Assembly: GCF_002407205.1 (NCBI RefSeq)
Contig: NZ_CP023548.1
Coordinates: 2,318,501 to 2,382,500, forward strand
Direction: 5' to 3'
DNA: 64,000 nt
Source of the DNA: Rhodobacter sp. CZR27
GTDB lineage: Bacteria > Pseudomonadota > Alphaproteobacteria > Rhodobacterales > Rhodobacteraceae
The position numbers and the translations under genes were made by a program. This document shows, piece by piece, positions 36,732 through 46,380 of this stretch (its first letter is position 1; every line of letters begins with the position of its first letter). The notes below the pieces were generated by a model. The model saw nothing but the letters and a program-made list of their open reading frames with translations, made no database searches and was not told the origin of the DNA.

Positions 36732-38375
36732 ATGGCACGCTATGTCTTCATCACCGGCGGGGTGGTCTCTTCGCTGGGGAAAGGCCTCGCCTCGGCCGCG
36801 CTCGGTGCGCTGCTGCAGGCACGCGGCTTCTCGGTGCGGTTGCGCAAGCTCGATCCCTACCTGAACGTCGATCCGGGCACGATGTCGCCCTTCGAGCATG
36901 GCGAGGTCTTCGTCACCGATGATGGCGCCGAAACCGATCTCGACCTCGGCCATTACGAGCGCTTCACGGGCGTGTCGGCGCGCAAGACCGACTCGGTCTC
37001 GTCGGGCCGGATCTATTCCAACGTGCTCGAGAAGGAACGCCGCGGCGACTACCTCGGCAAGACCATCCAGGTGATCCCGCATGTCACCAACGAGATCAAG
37101 GACTTCCTGAGGATCGGCGAGGACGAGGTCGACTTCATGCTGTGCGAGATCGGCGGCACGGTGGGCGACATCGAGGGTCTGCCCTTCTTCGAGGCGATCC
37201 GCCAGTTCGCGCAGGACAAGCCGCGCGGCCAGTGCATCTTCGTCCACCTGACGCTCTTGCCCTATGTCTCGGCCTCGCACGAGCTGAAGACCAAGCCCAC
37301 GCAGCATTCGGTGAAGGAGCTGCGCTCGATCGGCATTGCGCCCGATGTGCTGCTGCTGCGCTCGGAACATCCGATCCCGCAGAAGGAGCGCGAGAAGATC
37401 GCGCTGTTCTGCAACGTGCGGAAAGAGGCGGTGATCGCGGCCTATGACCTCAAGACCATCTACGAGGCGCCGCTGGCCTATCACCGCGAGGGCTTCGATC
37501 AGGCGGTGCTCGACGCCTTCGGGATCTCGCCCGCGCCCAAGCCGAACCTCGACCGCTGGACCGACGTGATGGACCGGCTGGAACATGCCGAAGGCGAGGT
37601 GCGCGTCGCCATCGTCGGCAAGTATACCCAGCTGGAAGACGCCTACAAATCCATCGCCGAGGCGCTGACCCATGGCGGGATGGCGAACCGGACCCGCGTA
37701 AAGGCGGAATGGATCAATGCCGAGATCTTCGAAAGCGAGGACCCCAGTGCCTTCCTCGAAGGCTTCCACGCCATCCTCGTGCCCGGCGGCTTCGGCGAGC
37801 GCGGCACCGAAGGCAAGATCCGTGCGGCGCAATACGCCCGCGAGAAGGGCATCCCCTATCTCGGCATCTGCCTCGGCATGCAGATGGCGGTGATCGAGGC
37901 GGCGCGGAACCTTGCCCATGTTAAGGACGCGGGCTCCGAGGAGTTCGACCACGAGGTCGGCAAGAAACGCTTCACCCCCGTGGTCTATCACCTGAAGGAA
38001 TGGATCCAGGGCAACCACCTCGTCGAGCGCAAGCACGACGACGACAAGGGAGGCACGATGCGGCTTGGCGCCTATACGGCCGCGCTGACGCCCGGCTCGC
38101 GCGTGGCCACGATCTACGGCTCGACCGAGATCGAGGAGCGCCACCGCCACCGCTACGAGGTGGACGTGCGCTACCGCGAGGCGCTGGAGGGCTGCGGGCT
38201 GACCTTCTCGGGCATGAGCCCGGATGGCCGCCTGCCCGAGATCGTCGAGATCAAGGACCACCCGTGGTTCATCGGCGTGCAGTTCCACCCGGAGCTGAAG
38301 TCGAAGCCCTTCGCCCCCCACCCGCTGTTCGCCGACTTCGTCCGGGCGGCTGTCGAGGTGTCGCGGCTGGTCTGA
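36732..38375 (+). CDS. pyrG: CTP synthase
   Basis: A 547-residue enzyme converting UTP to CTP with ATP and glutamine. The amidoligase domain opens [22 protein letters not shown] and contains [15 protein letters not shown]; the class I glutamine amidotransferase domain has the nucleophile in GICLGMQ and the His/Glu pair in VQFHPELKS. Length is normal for the family and the gene is complete. It follows secG after 165 bases that carry a plausible own promoter. Confidence 0.97.
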   Translation: MARYVFITGGVVSSLGKGLASAALGALLQARGFSVRLRKLDPYLNVDPGTMSPFEHGEVFVTDDGAETDLDLGHYERFTGVSARKTDSVSSGRIYSNVLEKERRGDYLGKTIQVIPHVTNEIKDFLRIGEDEVDFMLCEIGGTVGDIEGLPFFEAIRQFAQDKPRGQCIFVHLTLLPYVSASHELKTKPTQHSVKELRSIGIAPDVLLLRSEHPIPQKEREKIALFCNVRKEAVIAAYDLKTIYEAPLAYHREGFDQAVLDAFGISPAPKPNLDRWTDVMDRLEHAEGEVRVAIVGKYTQLEDAYKSIAEALTHGGMANRTRVKAEWINAEIFESEDPSAFLEGFHAILVPGGFGERGTEGKIRAAQYAREKGIPYLGICLGMQMAVIEAARNLAHVKDAGSEEFDHEVGKKRFTPVVYHLKEWIQGNHLVERKHDDDKGGTMRLGAYTAALTPGSRVATIYGSTEIEERHRHRYEVDVRYREALEGCGLTFSGMSPDGRLPEIVEIKDHPWFIGVQFHPELKSKPFAPHPLFADFVRAAVEVSRLV

Positions 38376-38485
38376 GATTAGCGCCCCGCGCCTGGTCCGG
38401 GGCGGAAGCGGACGGCGCCGGGTCGGCGCTACCCTTCCCCCTTTCGGTCCCCCGTGCTACCCCTCGGCCACCGGAGGGCCATGAC

Positions 38486-39289
38486 ATGATCAAGCAGGTC
38501 ATCTGCATCAACTGGGGCACGCGCTACGGGGCGCGGTTCATCAACCGGCTCTACGGCATGGTGGCGCGGAACATCACGCCGCCGTTCTCCTTCACCTGCT
38601 TCACCGATTCCGCCGAGGGCGTCCGGCCCGAGGTCGATTGCCAGCCCCTGCCCGAGCTGGACTTCGAGATGCCGAAGAACACCAAGGGCAAGTGGCCGAA
38701 GGCCCGGCTCTGGGGCGAGCGGCTGGGGGATCTGAAGGGGCCGGTCCTGTTCATGGACCTCGACCTTGTCATCACCGGCAGCCTCGACGACTTCTTCACC
38801 TATGGCGATCCCGACAAGGTGATCCTGTCGCGCAATCCTGCGAAACCCTTCGAGCGGCTGGGACAGACCTCGGTCTTCCGCTTCCCGGTCGGCAAGCTGG
38901 TGGACCTGCAGCGCCGCTTCCTTGCCGATCCGCAGGGCGTCGCTGACGAATACCGCTACGAGCAGCGCTTCGTGACGCGCAACGCGCCGGGCGGGATCGA
39001 CCTCTTTCCGCGGCCCTGGGTGCGGCACTTCCGCTACGACTGCCTGCCGACCTTCCCGCTGAACCTCGTGCAGCCCGCGCGGCTGCCGAAGGACGCGCGG
39101 ATCGTGATCTTCCCGGGCGGCGTTCTGCCGGAACATGCGATCCGCGGTGGCTGGGCGGGCCGCGAGGGCTGGACGCTCTCGCAGCACCTGAAGGGGCTGG
39201 CCGAGCCGCAAGCCGACGGCTCGCGCTGGCGCTACCTGCGCCACTTCATGCAGCCGGTGCCCTGGGTCGCCGAGCACTGGCAGCCCTGA
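38486..39289 (+). CDS. Glycosyltransferase-like protein with DLD motif
   Basis: A 267-residue cytosolic protein. VLFMDLDLVITGSLDDFF near residue 90 resembles the DxD metal/nucleotide-sugar motif and surroundings of family 8-like glycosyltransferases, and the N-terminus VICINWGTRYG is a typical first strand. The closest general description is a putative glycosyltransferase of alphaproteobacteria; sugar and acceptor are unknown. The ATG at 38486 follows an earlier out-of-frame ATG at 38481; the frame is open far upstream over pyrG but that part is antisense-free shadow without a start signal. Its stop overlaps the rlmJ start (TGATG). Confidence 0.75.
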   Translation: MIKQVICINWGTRYGARFINRLYGMVARNITPPFSFTCFTDSAEGVRPEVDCQPLPELDFEMPKNTKGKWPKARLWGERLGDLKGPVLFMDLDLVITGSLDDFFTYGDPDKVILSRNPAKPFERLGQTSVFRFPVGKLVDLQRRFLADPQGVADEYRYEQRFVTRNAPGGIDLFPRPWVRHFRYDCLPTFPLNLVQPARLPKDARIVIFPGGVLPEHAIRGGWAGREGWTLSQHLKGLAEPQADGSRWRYLRHFMQPVPWVAEHWQP

Positions 39290-40071
39290 TGCTTTCCTAC
39301 CAGCACATCTATCACGCGGGAAACCTTGCCGACGTGCACAAGCACGCGCTGCTTTGCGCGATGCTCGACTACATGACGCGCAAGGAGAAGCCCCTCACCT
39401 ATATCGAGACCCATGCCGGGCGCGGGCTCTATGACCTGGCCTCGCCCGAGGCGGTGAAGACCGGCGAGGCCGCGCAGGGGGTCGAGGTGCTCGAGGCGAA
39501 GTTGCCCGAGGACCATCCCTACCGCCGCCGCCTGCGGGAGGAGCGGGCGCTGTTCGGCCCGCAGTCCTATCCCGGCTCGCCGCTCTTCGCCGCGGGTTTC
39601 CTGCGCGACGGCGACGTGATGCATCTGGCCGAGCTTCACCCGCAGGAGCATCGGGCGCTGGCGAAGGTCATGGAGCCCTGGGGCGCCCATCTGCGGGCCG
39701 AGGACGGGTTCAGGGCCGCGCTCGCGCTGGCACCGCCCACCCCGCGCCGCGGACTGATGCTGATCGACCCGAGCTTCGAGGTGAAGGCGGACTATGCCGC
39801 GATCCCGAAGCACATGGCGGCGATCGCCCGCAAGTGGAACGTGGGCACCATCGCGCTCTGGTATCCGCTGCTGACCTCGGGCCTGCACAGGCCGATGATC
39901 GAGGAGCTTCGGCGGCAGTTTCCGGACGCGCTCTGCCACGAGGTGCGCTTCCCCCCCGCGCGCGAGGGGCACGGGCTGGTCGGCTCCGGCATGTTCATCG
40001 TGAACCCGCCCTGGGGCACCGAGGACGAGGCCGCGCGCCTGACCGCGCTGTTCAAGGGCCTGTCCGCATGA
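39289..40071 (+). CDS. rlmJ: 23S rRNA (adenine(2030)-N6)-methyltransferase
   Basis: A 260-residue enzyme methylating A2030 of 23S rRNA. The N-terminus MLSYQHIYHAGNLADVHKH is the RlmJ signature, followed by YIETHAGRGLYDL (SAM-binding) and LMLIDPSFEVKADY, the catalytic D-P-P/S-F/Y-type motif. Its length is close to the E. coli protein. It is coupled to the genes on both sides by one- and four-base overlaps. Confidence 0.93.
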   Translation: MLSYQHIYHAGNLADVHKHALLCAMLDYMTRKEKPLTYIETHAGRGLYDLASPEAVKTGEAAQGVEVLEAKLPEDHPYRRRLREERALFGPQSYPGSPLFAAGFLRDGDVMHLAELHPQEHRALAKVMEPWGAHLRAEDGFRAALALAPPTPRRGLMLIDPSFEVKADYAAIPKHMAAIARKWNVGTIALWYPLLTSGLHRPMIEELRRQFPDALCHEVRFPPAREGHGLVGSGMFIVNPPWGTEDEAARLTALFKGLSA

Positions 40072-40361
40072 GCAAGGGCTACTGGGTCGGGCACATCGAC
40101 GTTGCGGATCCGGCCGCCTACGAGGCCTATCGCGCCGCCAATGCCGAGGCGTTTGGCAAGTATGGCGGGCGGTTCCTGGTCCGCGGCGGCGAGCAGGCGG
40201 TGGTCGAGGGCGCGTTGCGGCGCCGCACCCTGGTGATCGAGTTCCCCACTCCGGAGGCGGCCCGGGCCTGCTACGACAGCCCGGAATACCAGCGGGCGCG
40301 GGCTTTGCGTCTGCCGGTTTCGACGGCCGATCTCGTGATCGTTCGGGGGCTGGAAGACTGA
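40068..40361 (+). CDS. DUF1330 family protein
   Basis: A 97-residue soluble protein, MSKGYWVGHIDVADPAAYEAY at the start and EFPTPEAARACYDSPEYQRA in the middle, which are the typical segments of DUF1330 (a dimeric alpha/beta-barrel fold). Activity unknown. Its ATG overlaps the rlmJ stop by four bases, so it is translated in the same operon. Confidence 0.9.
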   Translation: MSKGYWVGHIDVADPAAYEAYRAANAEAFGKYGGRFLVRGGEQAVVEGALRRRTLVIEFPTPEAARACYDSPEYQRARALRLPVSTADLVIVRGLED

Positions 40362-40401
40362 GACCGTTGGCAAGCGGGCGCGCCTGCCCTATATCCGGGT
40401 C

Positions 40402-40839
40402 ATGTTCGACAGCCTCCTCCGCCGCCTCACGGCGCCCGCACCCGACCGACTGCCCGATCCCGATGCGGACCTTGCGCTTTCGGCGCTGCTGGTCCGCGTG
40501 GCGCGGGCCGATGGACGCTATGACGAGGCCGAGATCGCCCGCATCGACAAGGTGCTGGCCGGCCGGCGCGGGGTTCCGGCGGGGGATGCCGCTAGGCTGC
40601 GCCGCGAGGCCGAGGCCTTCGAGGCCGAAGCGCCGGACACGGTCCGCTTCACCCGCGCGCTGAAGGAGGCCGTTCCCGTCGAGGATCGCTTCGCCCTGAT
40701 GCAGGCGCTCTGGGCCGTGGCGCTGGCCGACGGGTCGCGCGACGACGACGAGGATCAGGTGCTGCGGCTGGTGGCCAATCTTCTCGGCCTGACGGATCAG
40801 GACTCGGCACTGGCCCGCCAGCGCGCCGAACGCGGCTGA
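40402..40839 (+). CDS. TerB-like (tellurite resistance/DnaJ-associated) domain protein
   Basis: A 145-residue all-helical protein with the TerB pattern: SALLVRVARADGRYDEAEIARIDKVL early and ALWAVALADGSRDDDEDQVLRLVANLL later, each containing an acidic, possibly metal-binding ADG turn. Such proteins are common in alphaproteobacteria and do not by themselves imply tellurite resistance. It is the last gene of the rlmJ group. Confidence 0.85.
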   Translation: MFDSLLRRLTAPAPDRLPDPDADLALSALLVRVARADGRYDEAEIARIDKVLAGRRGVPAGDAARLRREAEAFEAEAPDTVRFTRALKEAVPVEDRFALMQALWAVALADGSRDDDEDQVLRLVANLLGLTDQDSALARQRAERG

Positions 40840-40984
40840 GCCGGGCGCAGCGCCCGTCGCTTGCGCAGCAAGGGCGGGGTTGCCTGGCATTTGGGCCAAG
40901 CGCCGCGACGCCGCAGCGAATGCGCCTTGCCACCGCCCCGGATTTGCGCCCTACTCGGGCGACCGTGACAATTTGCGAGCCGTC

Positions 40985-41788
40985 GTGAACGCCCCGAACC
41001 GAGATCAAGGCCAGGCCCCTGCAGGCGCCACGCCCGTCATCGAGATCCGCAACCTCCACAAGAGCTATGGCAGCCTCGAGGTTCTGAAGGGCGTCGACAT
41101 GGTGGCGCCCAAGGGCCATGTCGTCTCGCTCATCGGCTCGTCGGGGTCGGGCAAGTCCACGCTCTTGCGCTGTTGCAACCTGCTCGAGGACAGCCAGGAG
41201 GGCGAGATCCTGTTCGAGGGCGAAGCCGTGCGCTGGCGCGGCACGGGGCTGGCGCGCCATCCCGCCGACAAGGCGCAGGTCATCCGCATCCGCACGAATC
41301 TGTCGATGGTGTTCCAGCAGTTCAACCTCTGGTCCCACCTGACGATCCTGCAGAACGTGATGGAGGCACCGGTCACTGTCCTCGGCCGCCCGAAGGCCGA
41401 GGTGGAACAGGCGGCGCGCGGCTATCTTGCCAAGGTGGGCATCGGCGACAAGTGTGACGCCTACCCCGCCCAGCTTTCCGGCGGCCAGCAGCAGCGCGCC
41501 GCCATCGCCCGCGCGCTCTGCATGGAGCCGCGGGCACTTCTGTTCGACGAGCCGACCTCGGCGCTCGATCCCGAGCTGGAACAGGAGGTCGTGCGCGTCA
41601 TCAAGGCCCTCGCCGAAGAGGGCCGGACCATGCTGCTCGTCACCCACGACATGCGGATGGCGGCGGACGTGTCCGACCACGTGATCTTCCTTCACAAGGG
41701 CAGGATCGAGGAGGAGGGGCCGCCCGACCGGCTCTTCGGTGCGCCGCAGACCGACCGTCTGCGCCAGTTCCTGTCGGCCACCGCCTGA
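40985..41788 (+). CDS. Polar amino-acid ABC transporter ATPase (HisP/GlnQ family)
   Basis: A 267-residue ATPase with Walker A GSSGSGKST (51-59), Q-loop MVFQQFNLW, signature LSGGQQQR, Walker B LLFDEPTSALDPE and the switch histidine in VTHDM. The start is taken as GTG 40985 because the upstream in-frame TTG and earlier codons would add a non-conserved, poorly coding extension; the ribosome site is weak. It is the first gene of a rightward cluster continuing into the binding protein, two permeases and polyamine-type catabolic genes. Confidence 0.92.
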   Translation: MNAPNRDQGQAPAGATPVIEIRNLHKSYGSLEVLKGVDMVAPKGHVVSLIGSSGSGKSTLLRCCNLLEDSQEGEILFEGEAVRWRGTGLARHPADKAQVIRIRTNLSMVFQQFNLWSHLTILQNVMEAPVTVLGRPKAEVEQAARGYLAKVGIGDKCDAYPAQLSGGQQQRAAIARALCMEPRALLFDEPTSALDPELEQEVVRVIKALAEEGRTMLLVTHDMRMAADVSDHVIFLHKGRIEEEGPPDRLFGAPQTDRLRQFLSATA

Positions 41789-41825
41789 AAAACCAGATAA
41801 CCAACAAACTGACCGGGAGATATCG

Positions 41826-42551
41826 ATGAACAAGCTGATCCTGACCACCGCGCTTCTGGCGCTGGCCGCAGGGGCGGCCTCGGCCCAGCAGACCGTGCGC
41901 ATGGGGACCGAGGGCGCCTACCCTCCCTACAACTTCATCAACGACAAGGGCGAGGTCGACGGCTACGAGCGCGAACTGGGCGACGAGCTGTGCAAGCGCG
42001 CCAGCCTCACCTGCACCTGGGTGAAGAACGACTGGGACAGCATCATCCCGAACCTTCAGTCCGGCAACTATGACACGATCATGGCCGGCATGAGCATCAC
42101 CGAGGAGCGCGAGGAAGTCATCGACTTCACGCAGAACTACATCCCGCCGCTGGCCTCGGCCTATGCCTCGACCTCGCCCGATGCCGACATCAAGGGCGGC
42201 GTGGTGGCGGCGCAGACCGGCACGATCCAGGCCGGCCATGTGGCCGAAAGCGGCGCGACGCTGCTGGAATTCGCCACTGGCGAGGAGACCGTGGCGGCCG
42301 TCCGCAACGGCGAGGCCGATGCGGTCTTCGCCGACAAGGACTTCCTCGTGCCCTTCGTGACCGAGTCGAACGGCGAGTTCACCTTCGTCGGCGAGGACGT
42401 GCCGCTGGGCGGCGGCGTGGGCATGGGCCTGCGCAAGTCTGACACCGAGCTGAAGGAGAAGTTCAACGCGGCCATCCAGTCGATGAAGGACGACGGCACG
42501 ATCAACGCGCTGATCAGGAAGTGGTTCGGCGAAAAGATCCAGACCTTCTGA
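41826..42551 (+). CDS. Polar amino-acid ABC transporter substrate-binding protein (family 3)
   Basis: A 241-residue periplasmic receptor with signal peptide MNKLILTTALLALAAGAASA cut before QQ. EGAYPPYNFINDKGEVDGYERELGDELCKR (residues about 28-57) and DWDSIIPNLQSGNYDTIMAGMSIT are the family 3 ligand-binding pattern seen in lysine/arginine/ornithine and glutamine receptors. There are two cysteines near 55-63 (CKRASLTC), as in many basic amino-acid receptors. GGGAGA precedes the ATG. The neighbours suggest polyamines or basic amino acids, but family 3 proteins usually bind amino acids, not polyamines. Confidence 0.9.
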   Translation: MNKLILTTALLALAAGAASAQQTVRMGTEGAYPPYNFINDKGEVDGYERELGDELCKRASLTCTWVKNDWDSIIPNLQSGNYDTIMAGMSITEEREEVIDFTQNYIPPLASAYASTSPDADIKGGVVAAQTGTIQAGHVAESGATLLEFATGEETVAAVRNGEADAVFADKDFLVPFVTESNGEFTFVGEDVPLGGGVGMGLRKSDTELKEKFNAAIQSMKDDGTINALIRKWFGEKIQTF

Positions 42552-42557
42552 TCGAAA

Positions 42558-42583
42558 GGAGGGGGGCCCCGCGAGGGCCCTCC
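42558..42583 (+). repeat. GC hairpin between the binding-protein and permease genes
   Basis: GGAGGG at 42558-42563 pairs with CCCTCC at 42578-42583, with further GGCC pairing inside. It fills the 40-base gap before the permease ATG and might reduce permease expression relative to the receptor, as at the other ABC operon in this window. No T-run follows. Confidence 0.4.
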
Positions 42584-42591
42584 GCCCGCCC

Positions 42592-43473
42592 ATGTTCGCA
42601 AGCTGCGCCGATCCCCAAAGTCTCGAGGGCCTGAGCTGGCTCCTGTGCTACCTCACATCGGGGTCGCACATCGCCTTCTACTGGTCGTTCGTCACCGTGC
42701 TCGTCCTGCTGGCGGTCACGGCACCGGCCGCGCTGGCCTTCGGCTTCCTCGGCGCGGTGGCGGCACGCTCGCATCTCTGGCCGCTGTCGCTTCTCGGCCG
42801 GGCCTATACGGCGATGGTGCGCGGCGTGCCCGACATCGTCTTCTTCCTGTTCTTCGTGATTGCGCTGGACCAGGGCGTCGAATGGCTGACCCATCAGGTC
42901 CGCTGCCCGGACTGGACCGAGCCGGTGCGGCAGGGGATGGAGTTCCGCGTCTGCCCCGAGGCCAAGGTGCCCCCGGGCAATGCCCCGCAGATCTGGCACC
43001 AGATCTACGGCTTCTGCCTGGCGGTCGTGACCTTCGCGCTGGTGTTCGGCGCCTTCGTGTCGAACGTGCTGACCGGCGCGATGAACGCCGTGCCGCGCGC
43101 GCAGCTTGAAACCGCCGAAAGCTACGGCATGACGCAAGGCCAGGTGTTCCGCCGCATCCTCGTGCCGCAGATGTGGGTCTATGCGTTGCCCGGCCTCTCG
43201 AACCTGTGGATGATCCTGATCAAGGCCACGCCGCTTCTGTTCCTGCTGGGCGTGCAGGACATCGTCTACTGGGCGCGCGAGCTGGGGGGCACCAAGACCT
43301 CGCTGTTCGCCTATCCGCACCCGGACTGGCGGCTCTACTACTTCCTCGCCCTGCTGGTCTTCTACCTTGCCATGACGCGCGCCTCCGAGGTCCTGCTGGG
43401 CCGCCTGACCCGCCGGCTCAACTTCGGCCAGGCCACCGCGGCCGGCGAAGCGCAACGGAAGGCCGCCGCATGA
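42592..43473 (+). CDS. Polar amino-acid ABC transporter permease 1 (HisQ-like)
   Basis: A 293-residue inner-membrane protein with about six helices and an EAA-type loop (ETAESYGMTQGQVFRRILVPQMW). It is longer than HisQ (about 230 residues) because of a periplasmic insert around residues 105-135. Its stop overlaps the next permease start by four bases. Confidence 0.9.
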   Translation: MFASCADPQSLEGLSWLLCYLTSGSHIAFYWSFVTVLVLLAVTAPAALAFGFLGAVAARSHLWPLSLLGRAYTAMVRGVPDIVFFLFFVIALDQGVEWLTHQVRCPDWTEPVRQGMEFRVCPEAKVPPGNAPQIWHQIYGFCLAVVTFALVFGAFVSNVLTGAMNAVPRAQLETAESYGMTQGQVFRRILVPQMWVYALPGLSNLWMILIKATPLLFLLGVQDIVYWARELGGTKTSLFAYPHPDWRLYYFLALLVFYLAMTRASEVLLGRLTRRLNFGQATAAGEAQRKAAA

Positions 43474-44297
43474 GCTGCTGGGACACCATCGCGGATTACG
43501 GCCTGCGCTCGATCGGCATCGGCGAGCGGCTTCTGCCGCGCAGCGACTTCACGCTCTGCCAGCAATTCACGCTGATCGGCTCGGGGATGATCTGGAACAT
43601 CTACTTCGGCGTCCTCGCGCTGGCTGCGGGCTTCTTCCTTGCCAATGCGCTGGCGGTCGCGCGCGCCGCGCGCTCGCCCCTGCTGCGCAAGCCGGCCGAC
43701 TGGTTCATCTTCGTCTTCCGCGGCTCGCCGCTCTTCATCCAGTTCTTCCTGGCCTACGAGGCGCTGGTGATGCTGCCGCGCGCCGGGATCGACGTGCTCG
43801 GGCTGACGATCGAGACCGGCTGGCTGACCCGCGCCTGGGCCGGCGCGCTGATCGTGCTGTTCCTGAACACCGCCGCCTATTCGGCCGAGATCTTCCACGG
43901 CGCGCTGATGGCGATCCCCAAGGGCGACCTCGAGGCCGCGGATGCCTACGGCTTTTCCGGCTGGAAGAAGTTCCGCCGCATCCAGTGGCCCACGATGCTC
44001 CGCCTCGCATGGCCCGCCTATACCAACGAGGCGATCTTCCTGTTCCACGCCACGACGCTGGTGTTCTTCTCGGGCTTCCCCGCCTTCCAGCAGCGCGGCG
44101 ACGCGCTCTACTACGCCAATTATTTCGCCGACAAGACGTTCAATCCCTTCGTGCCTTACCCCATCGTGGCCTTCTATTTCATCTGCCTCACGCTGACCGT
44201 GATCTGGCTTTTCGGGCTGATGAACCAAAGGCTGAACCGCCACCTTCCCGCCCATCGGCGGGTGCGGATCAGGGTCAGGCCACAACTCATCAGGTGA
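43470..44297 (+). CDS. Polar amino-acid ABC transporter permease 2 (HisM-like)
   Basis: A 275-residue inner-membrane protein with five to six helices. VFRGSPLFIQFFLAYEAL and LEAADAYGFSGWKKFRRIQWP are typical of HisM-type permeases, the second being the ATPase-contacting loop. It is coupled to permease 1 by ATGA and followed by three bases before the first ligase gene's ATG, so transport and metabolism genes are in one unit. Confidence 0.92.
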   Translation: MSCWDTIADYGLRSIGIGERLLPRSDFTLCQQFTLIGSGMIWNIYFGVLALAAGFFLANALAVARAARSPLLRKPADWFIFVFRGSPLFIQFFLAYEALVMLPRAGIDVLGLTIETGWLTRAWAGALIVLFLNTAAYSAEIFHGALMAIPKGDLEAADAYGFSGWKKFRRIQWPTMLRLAWPAYTNEAIFLFHATTLVFFSGFPAFQQRGDALYYANYFADKTFNPFVPYPIVAFYFICLTLTVIWLFGLMNQRLNRHLPAHRRVRIRVRPQLIR

Positions 44298-44300
44298 GTG

Positions 44301-45638
44301 ATGAAAGACTGGCTGAGAAAGCACCCGCAGGTCCGCACGATCCGTGTCGCGGCCGCGGACCTGAACGGGCAGGCGCGCGGCAAGCGCATCCCGGCGCGCT
44401 TCGCCGACAAGGTCGTGAAGGACGGGACACGCTTTCCCTTCTCGGTGCTGAACCTCGACATCTGGGGCGAGGACATCGACGACAGCCCGCTGGTCTTCGA
44501 GCAGGGCGATGCCGACGGCATCCTGCGCCCAACCGAGCGTGGCTTCATGCCGATGCCCTGGCTCGAGGCGCCGACCGCGCTGCTGCCGATCTGGATGTTC
44601 CGCGAGGATGGCCGCCCCTACGAGGGCGACCCCCGCCACGCGCTGCGCGCCGTGGTGGACCGCTACAAGGCCCGCGGGCTGACCCCGGTCTGCGCGGTGG
44701 AGCTTGAGTTCTTCCTGATCGACGACAGCGGCAAGACGCTTCAGGTGCCGCCCTCGCCGCGGTCCGGCAAGCGGCGCAAGGCGGCCGAGACACTTTCGAT
44801 CCGCGCGCTCGACGCCTTCGACACCTTCTTCACCGATCTCTACGACGCCTGTGAAGAGATGGACATACCCGCGGACACGTCGACCTCGGAAACCGGCCTT
44901 GGCCAGTTCGAGGTGAACCTGATGCATTGCGACGACGCGCTGCGCGCAGCCGACGACGCGTGGCTCTTCAAGCTGCTGGTCAAGGGTCTTGCGCGCCGAC
45001 ACGGGTTCGCCGCGAGCTTCATGGCCAAGCCCTACCCGGAATACTCCGGCTCCGGCCTGCACGTGCATTTCTCGGTGCTGGACGCGCAGGGACGGAACGT
45101 CTTCGACAGCGGAGGGCCCAAAGGCACCGCGATGATGCGGCATGCGGTGGCGGGGTGTCTCAACGCGATGCACGACTCGACGCTGGTCTTCGCGCCGCAT
45201 GCCAACAGCTACGAGCGGCTGGTGCCGGGAATGCATGCGCCCACCGCGATCTCGTGGGGCTACGAGAACCGCACCACCGCCGTCCGCATCCCCGCCGGCA
45301 ACCCGGCCGCGCGGCGGATCGAGCACCGCGTGGCGGGCGGCGACGTGAACCCCTACCTGCTGCTCGCCGTGATCCTCGGCTCCGCCCTGACCGGCATCGA
45401 GGATCAGGAAGAGCCGCCGCCGGCCGTCATGGGCAACGCCTATGCGCTGGAGGATCTGGCCCAGATCCCCGGAACCTGGGAAGCGGCGATCGAGGCTTTC
45501 GAAAATTCGGCCGTGATGCCCCGCATCCTGCCGCGGGAACTGATCCGGAACTACGTGCTCACCAAGCGGCAGGAACTGCATTACCTGGCCGAGCTTTCGC
45601 CCGAGGAACAGGTCGAGCTTTACCTCGACACCGTGTGA
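44301..45638 (+). CDS. Glutamine-synthetase-like ligase 1 (PuuA/SpuB-type gamma-glutamyl-polyamine synthetase)
   Basis: A 445-residue member of the glutamine synthetase family that I place among the non-GlnA ligases which gamma-glutamylate amines such as putrescine. The catalytic beta-barrel motifs are present: VELEFFLID, ETGLGQFEVN, SGSGLHVHFS (the ATP/glutamate-site His), VPGMHAPTAISWGYENRTTAVRIP in two parts, and RIEHRVAGGDVNPYL. The adenylylated tyrosine region of GlnA is absent. The ATG at 44301 has AGGTGAG upstream; GTG 44298 is adjacent. A second homologue lies two genes downstream. Substrate: putrescine or another amine, by context. Confidence 0.85.
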   Translation: MKDWLRKHPQVRTIRVAAADLNGQARGKRIPARFADKVVKDGTRFPFSVLNLDIWGEDIDDSPLVFEQGDADGILRPTERGFMPMPWLEAPTALLPIWMFREDGRPYEGDPRHALRAVVDRYKARGLTPVCAVELEFFLIDDSGKTLQVPPSPRSGKRRKAAETLSIRALDAFDTFFTDLYDACEEMDIPADTSTSETGLGQFEVNLMHCDDALRAADDAWLFKLLVKGLARRHGFAASFMAKPYPEYSGSGLHVHFSVLDAQGRNVFDSGGPKGTAMMRHAVAGCLNAMHDSTLVFAPHANSYERLVPGMHAPTAISWGYENRTTAVRIPAGNPAARRIEHRVAGGDVNPYLLLAVILGSALTGIEDQEEPPPAVMGNAYALEDLAQIPGTWEAAIEAFENSAVMPRILPRELIRNYVLTKRQELHYLAELSPEEQVELYLDTV

Positions 45639-45698
45639 CCCCCTTGCCGCCTTCCCGGGGCGGGGTTACTCTCCGCCCCTGACAATTTCGGACAATTC

Positions 45699-46376
45699 AT
45701 GCTGATCGGCATCCTGCAGACGGGCGAAGCGCCCGACGTCCTCTCCGCTGAGATGGGGGACTATCCCGACATGTTCCAGCGGCTTCTCGACGGCCAGGGC
45801 TTCGAGTTCCGCACCTTCCGCGTGGTGGACATGGAGTTCCCGGCTTCGGTGCATGACTGCGATGGCTGGCTCATCACCGGCTCGCGCCATGGCGTCTACG
45901 AGGACCACCCCTTCATCCGCCCGCTCGAGGAGTTCATCCGCAAGGCCTATGCCGAGCATGTGCCCGTGGTGGGCATCTGCTTCGGCCACCAGATCGTCGC
46001 CCAGGCGATGGGCGGCAAGGTGGAACGGTTCGACAAGGGCTGGGCGGTCGGCCCGACCAGCTACGATTTCAACGGCGAGCCGATCACGCTGAACGCCTGG
46101 CACCGCGACCAGGTGACCGCCGCGCCCGAGACGGCCGAGGTCGTGGCCTCGAACGAGTTCTGCGAGAACGCGGCGCTGCTCTACGACACCCGCGCCTTCA
46201 CCCTGCAGGCACATCCCGAGTTTCGCGACGAGTTCATCGACGGGCTGATGCGGACCCGCGGCAAGGGCCTCGTGCCCGATGACCGGATGGAGGCCGCACA
46301 GGAGAAGCTCGGCCAACCCAACGATGCGGCGCGCATGGCGCATCGCATCGCCGAATTTTTCAAGCAAGCAAGATAG
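45699..46376 (+). CDS. Class I glutamine amidotransferase (SpuA/GMP-synthase-like GATase)
   Basis: A 225-residue class I amidotransferase with nucleophile Cys94 in GICFGHQI and His172/Glu174 in LQAHPEF. It stands alone, without a synthetase domain. In Pseudomonas spu and E. coli puu clusters such a protein hydrolyses gamma-glutamyl-GABA; the present one resembles the GMP-synthase-like branch more than PuuD, so this role is inferred. It has its own 60-base upstream gap containing two GACAATT copies and ends four bases before the second ligase gene. Confidence 0.82.
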   Translation: MLIGILQTGEAPDVLSAEMGDYPDMFQRLLDGQGFEFRTFRVVDMEFPASVHDCDGWLITGSRHGVYEDHPFIRPLEEFIRKAYAEHVPVVGICFGHQIVAQAMGGKVERFDKGWAVGPTSYDFNGEPITLNAWHRDQVTAAPETAEVVASNEFCENAALLYDTRAFTLQAHPEFRDEFIDGLMRTRGKGLVPDDRMEAAQEKLGQPNDAARMAHRIAEFFKQAR

Positions 46377-46380
46377 TCCC

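Noticed and set aside
36567..36864. A 300-residue SecG extending over the pyrG start
   Set aside because: The extension is Arg/Pro-rich noise in the wrong frame; a frameshift explains it better.
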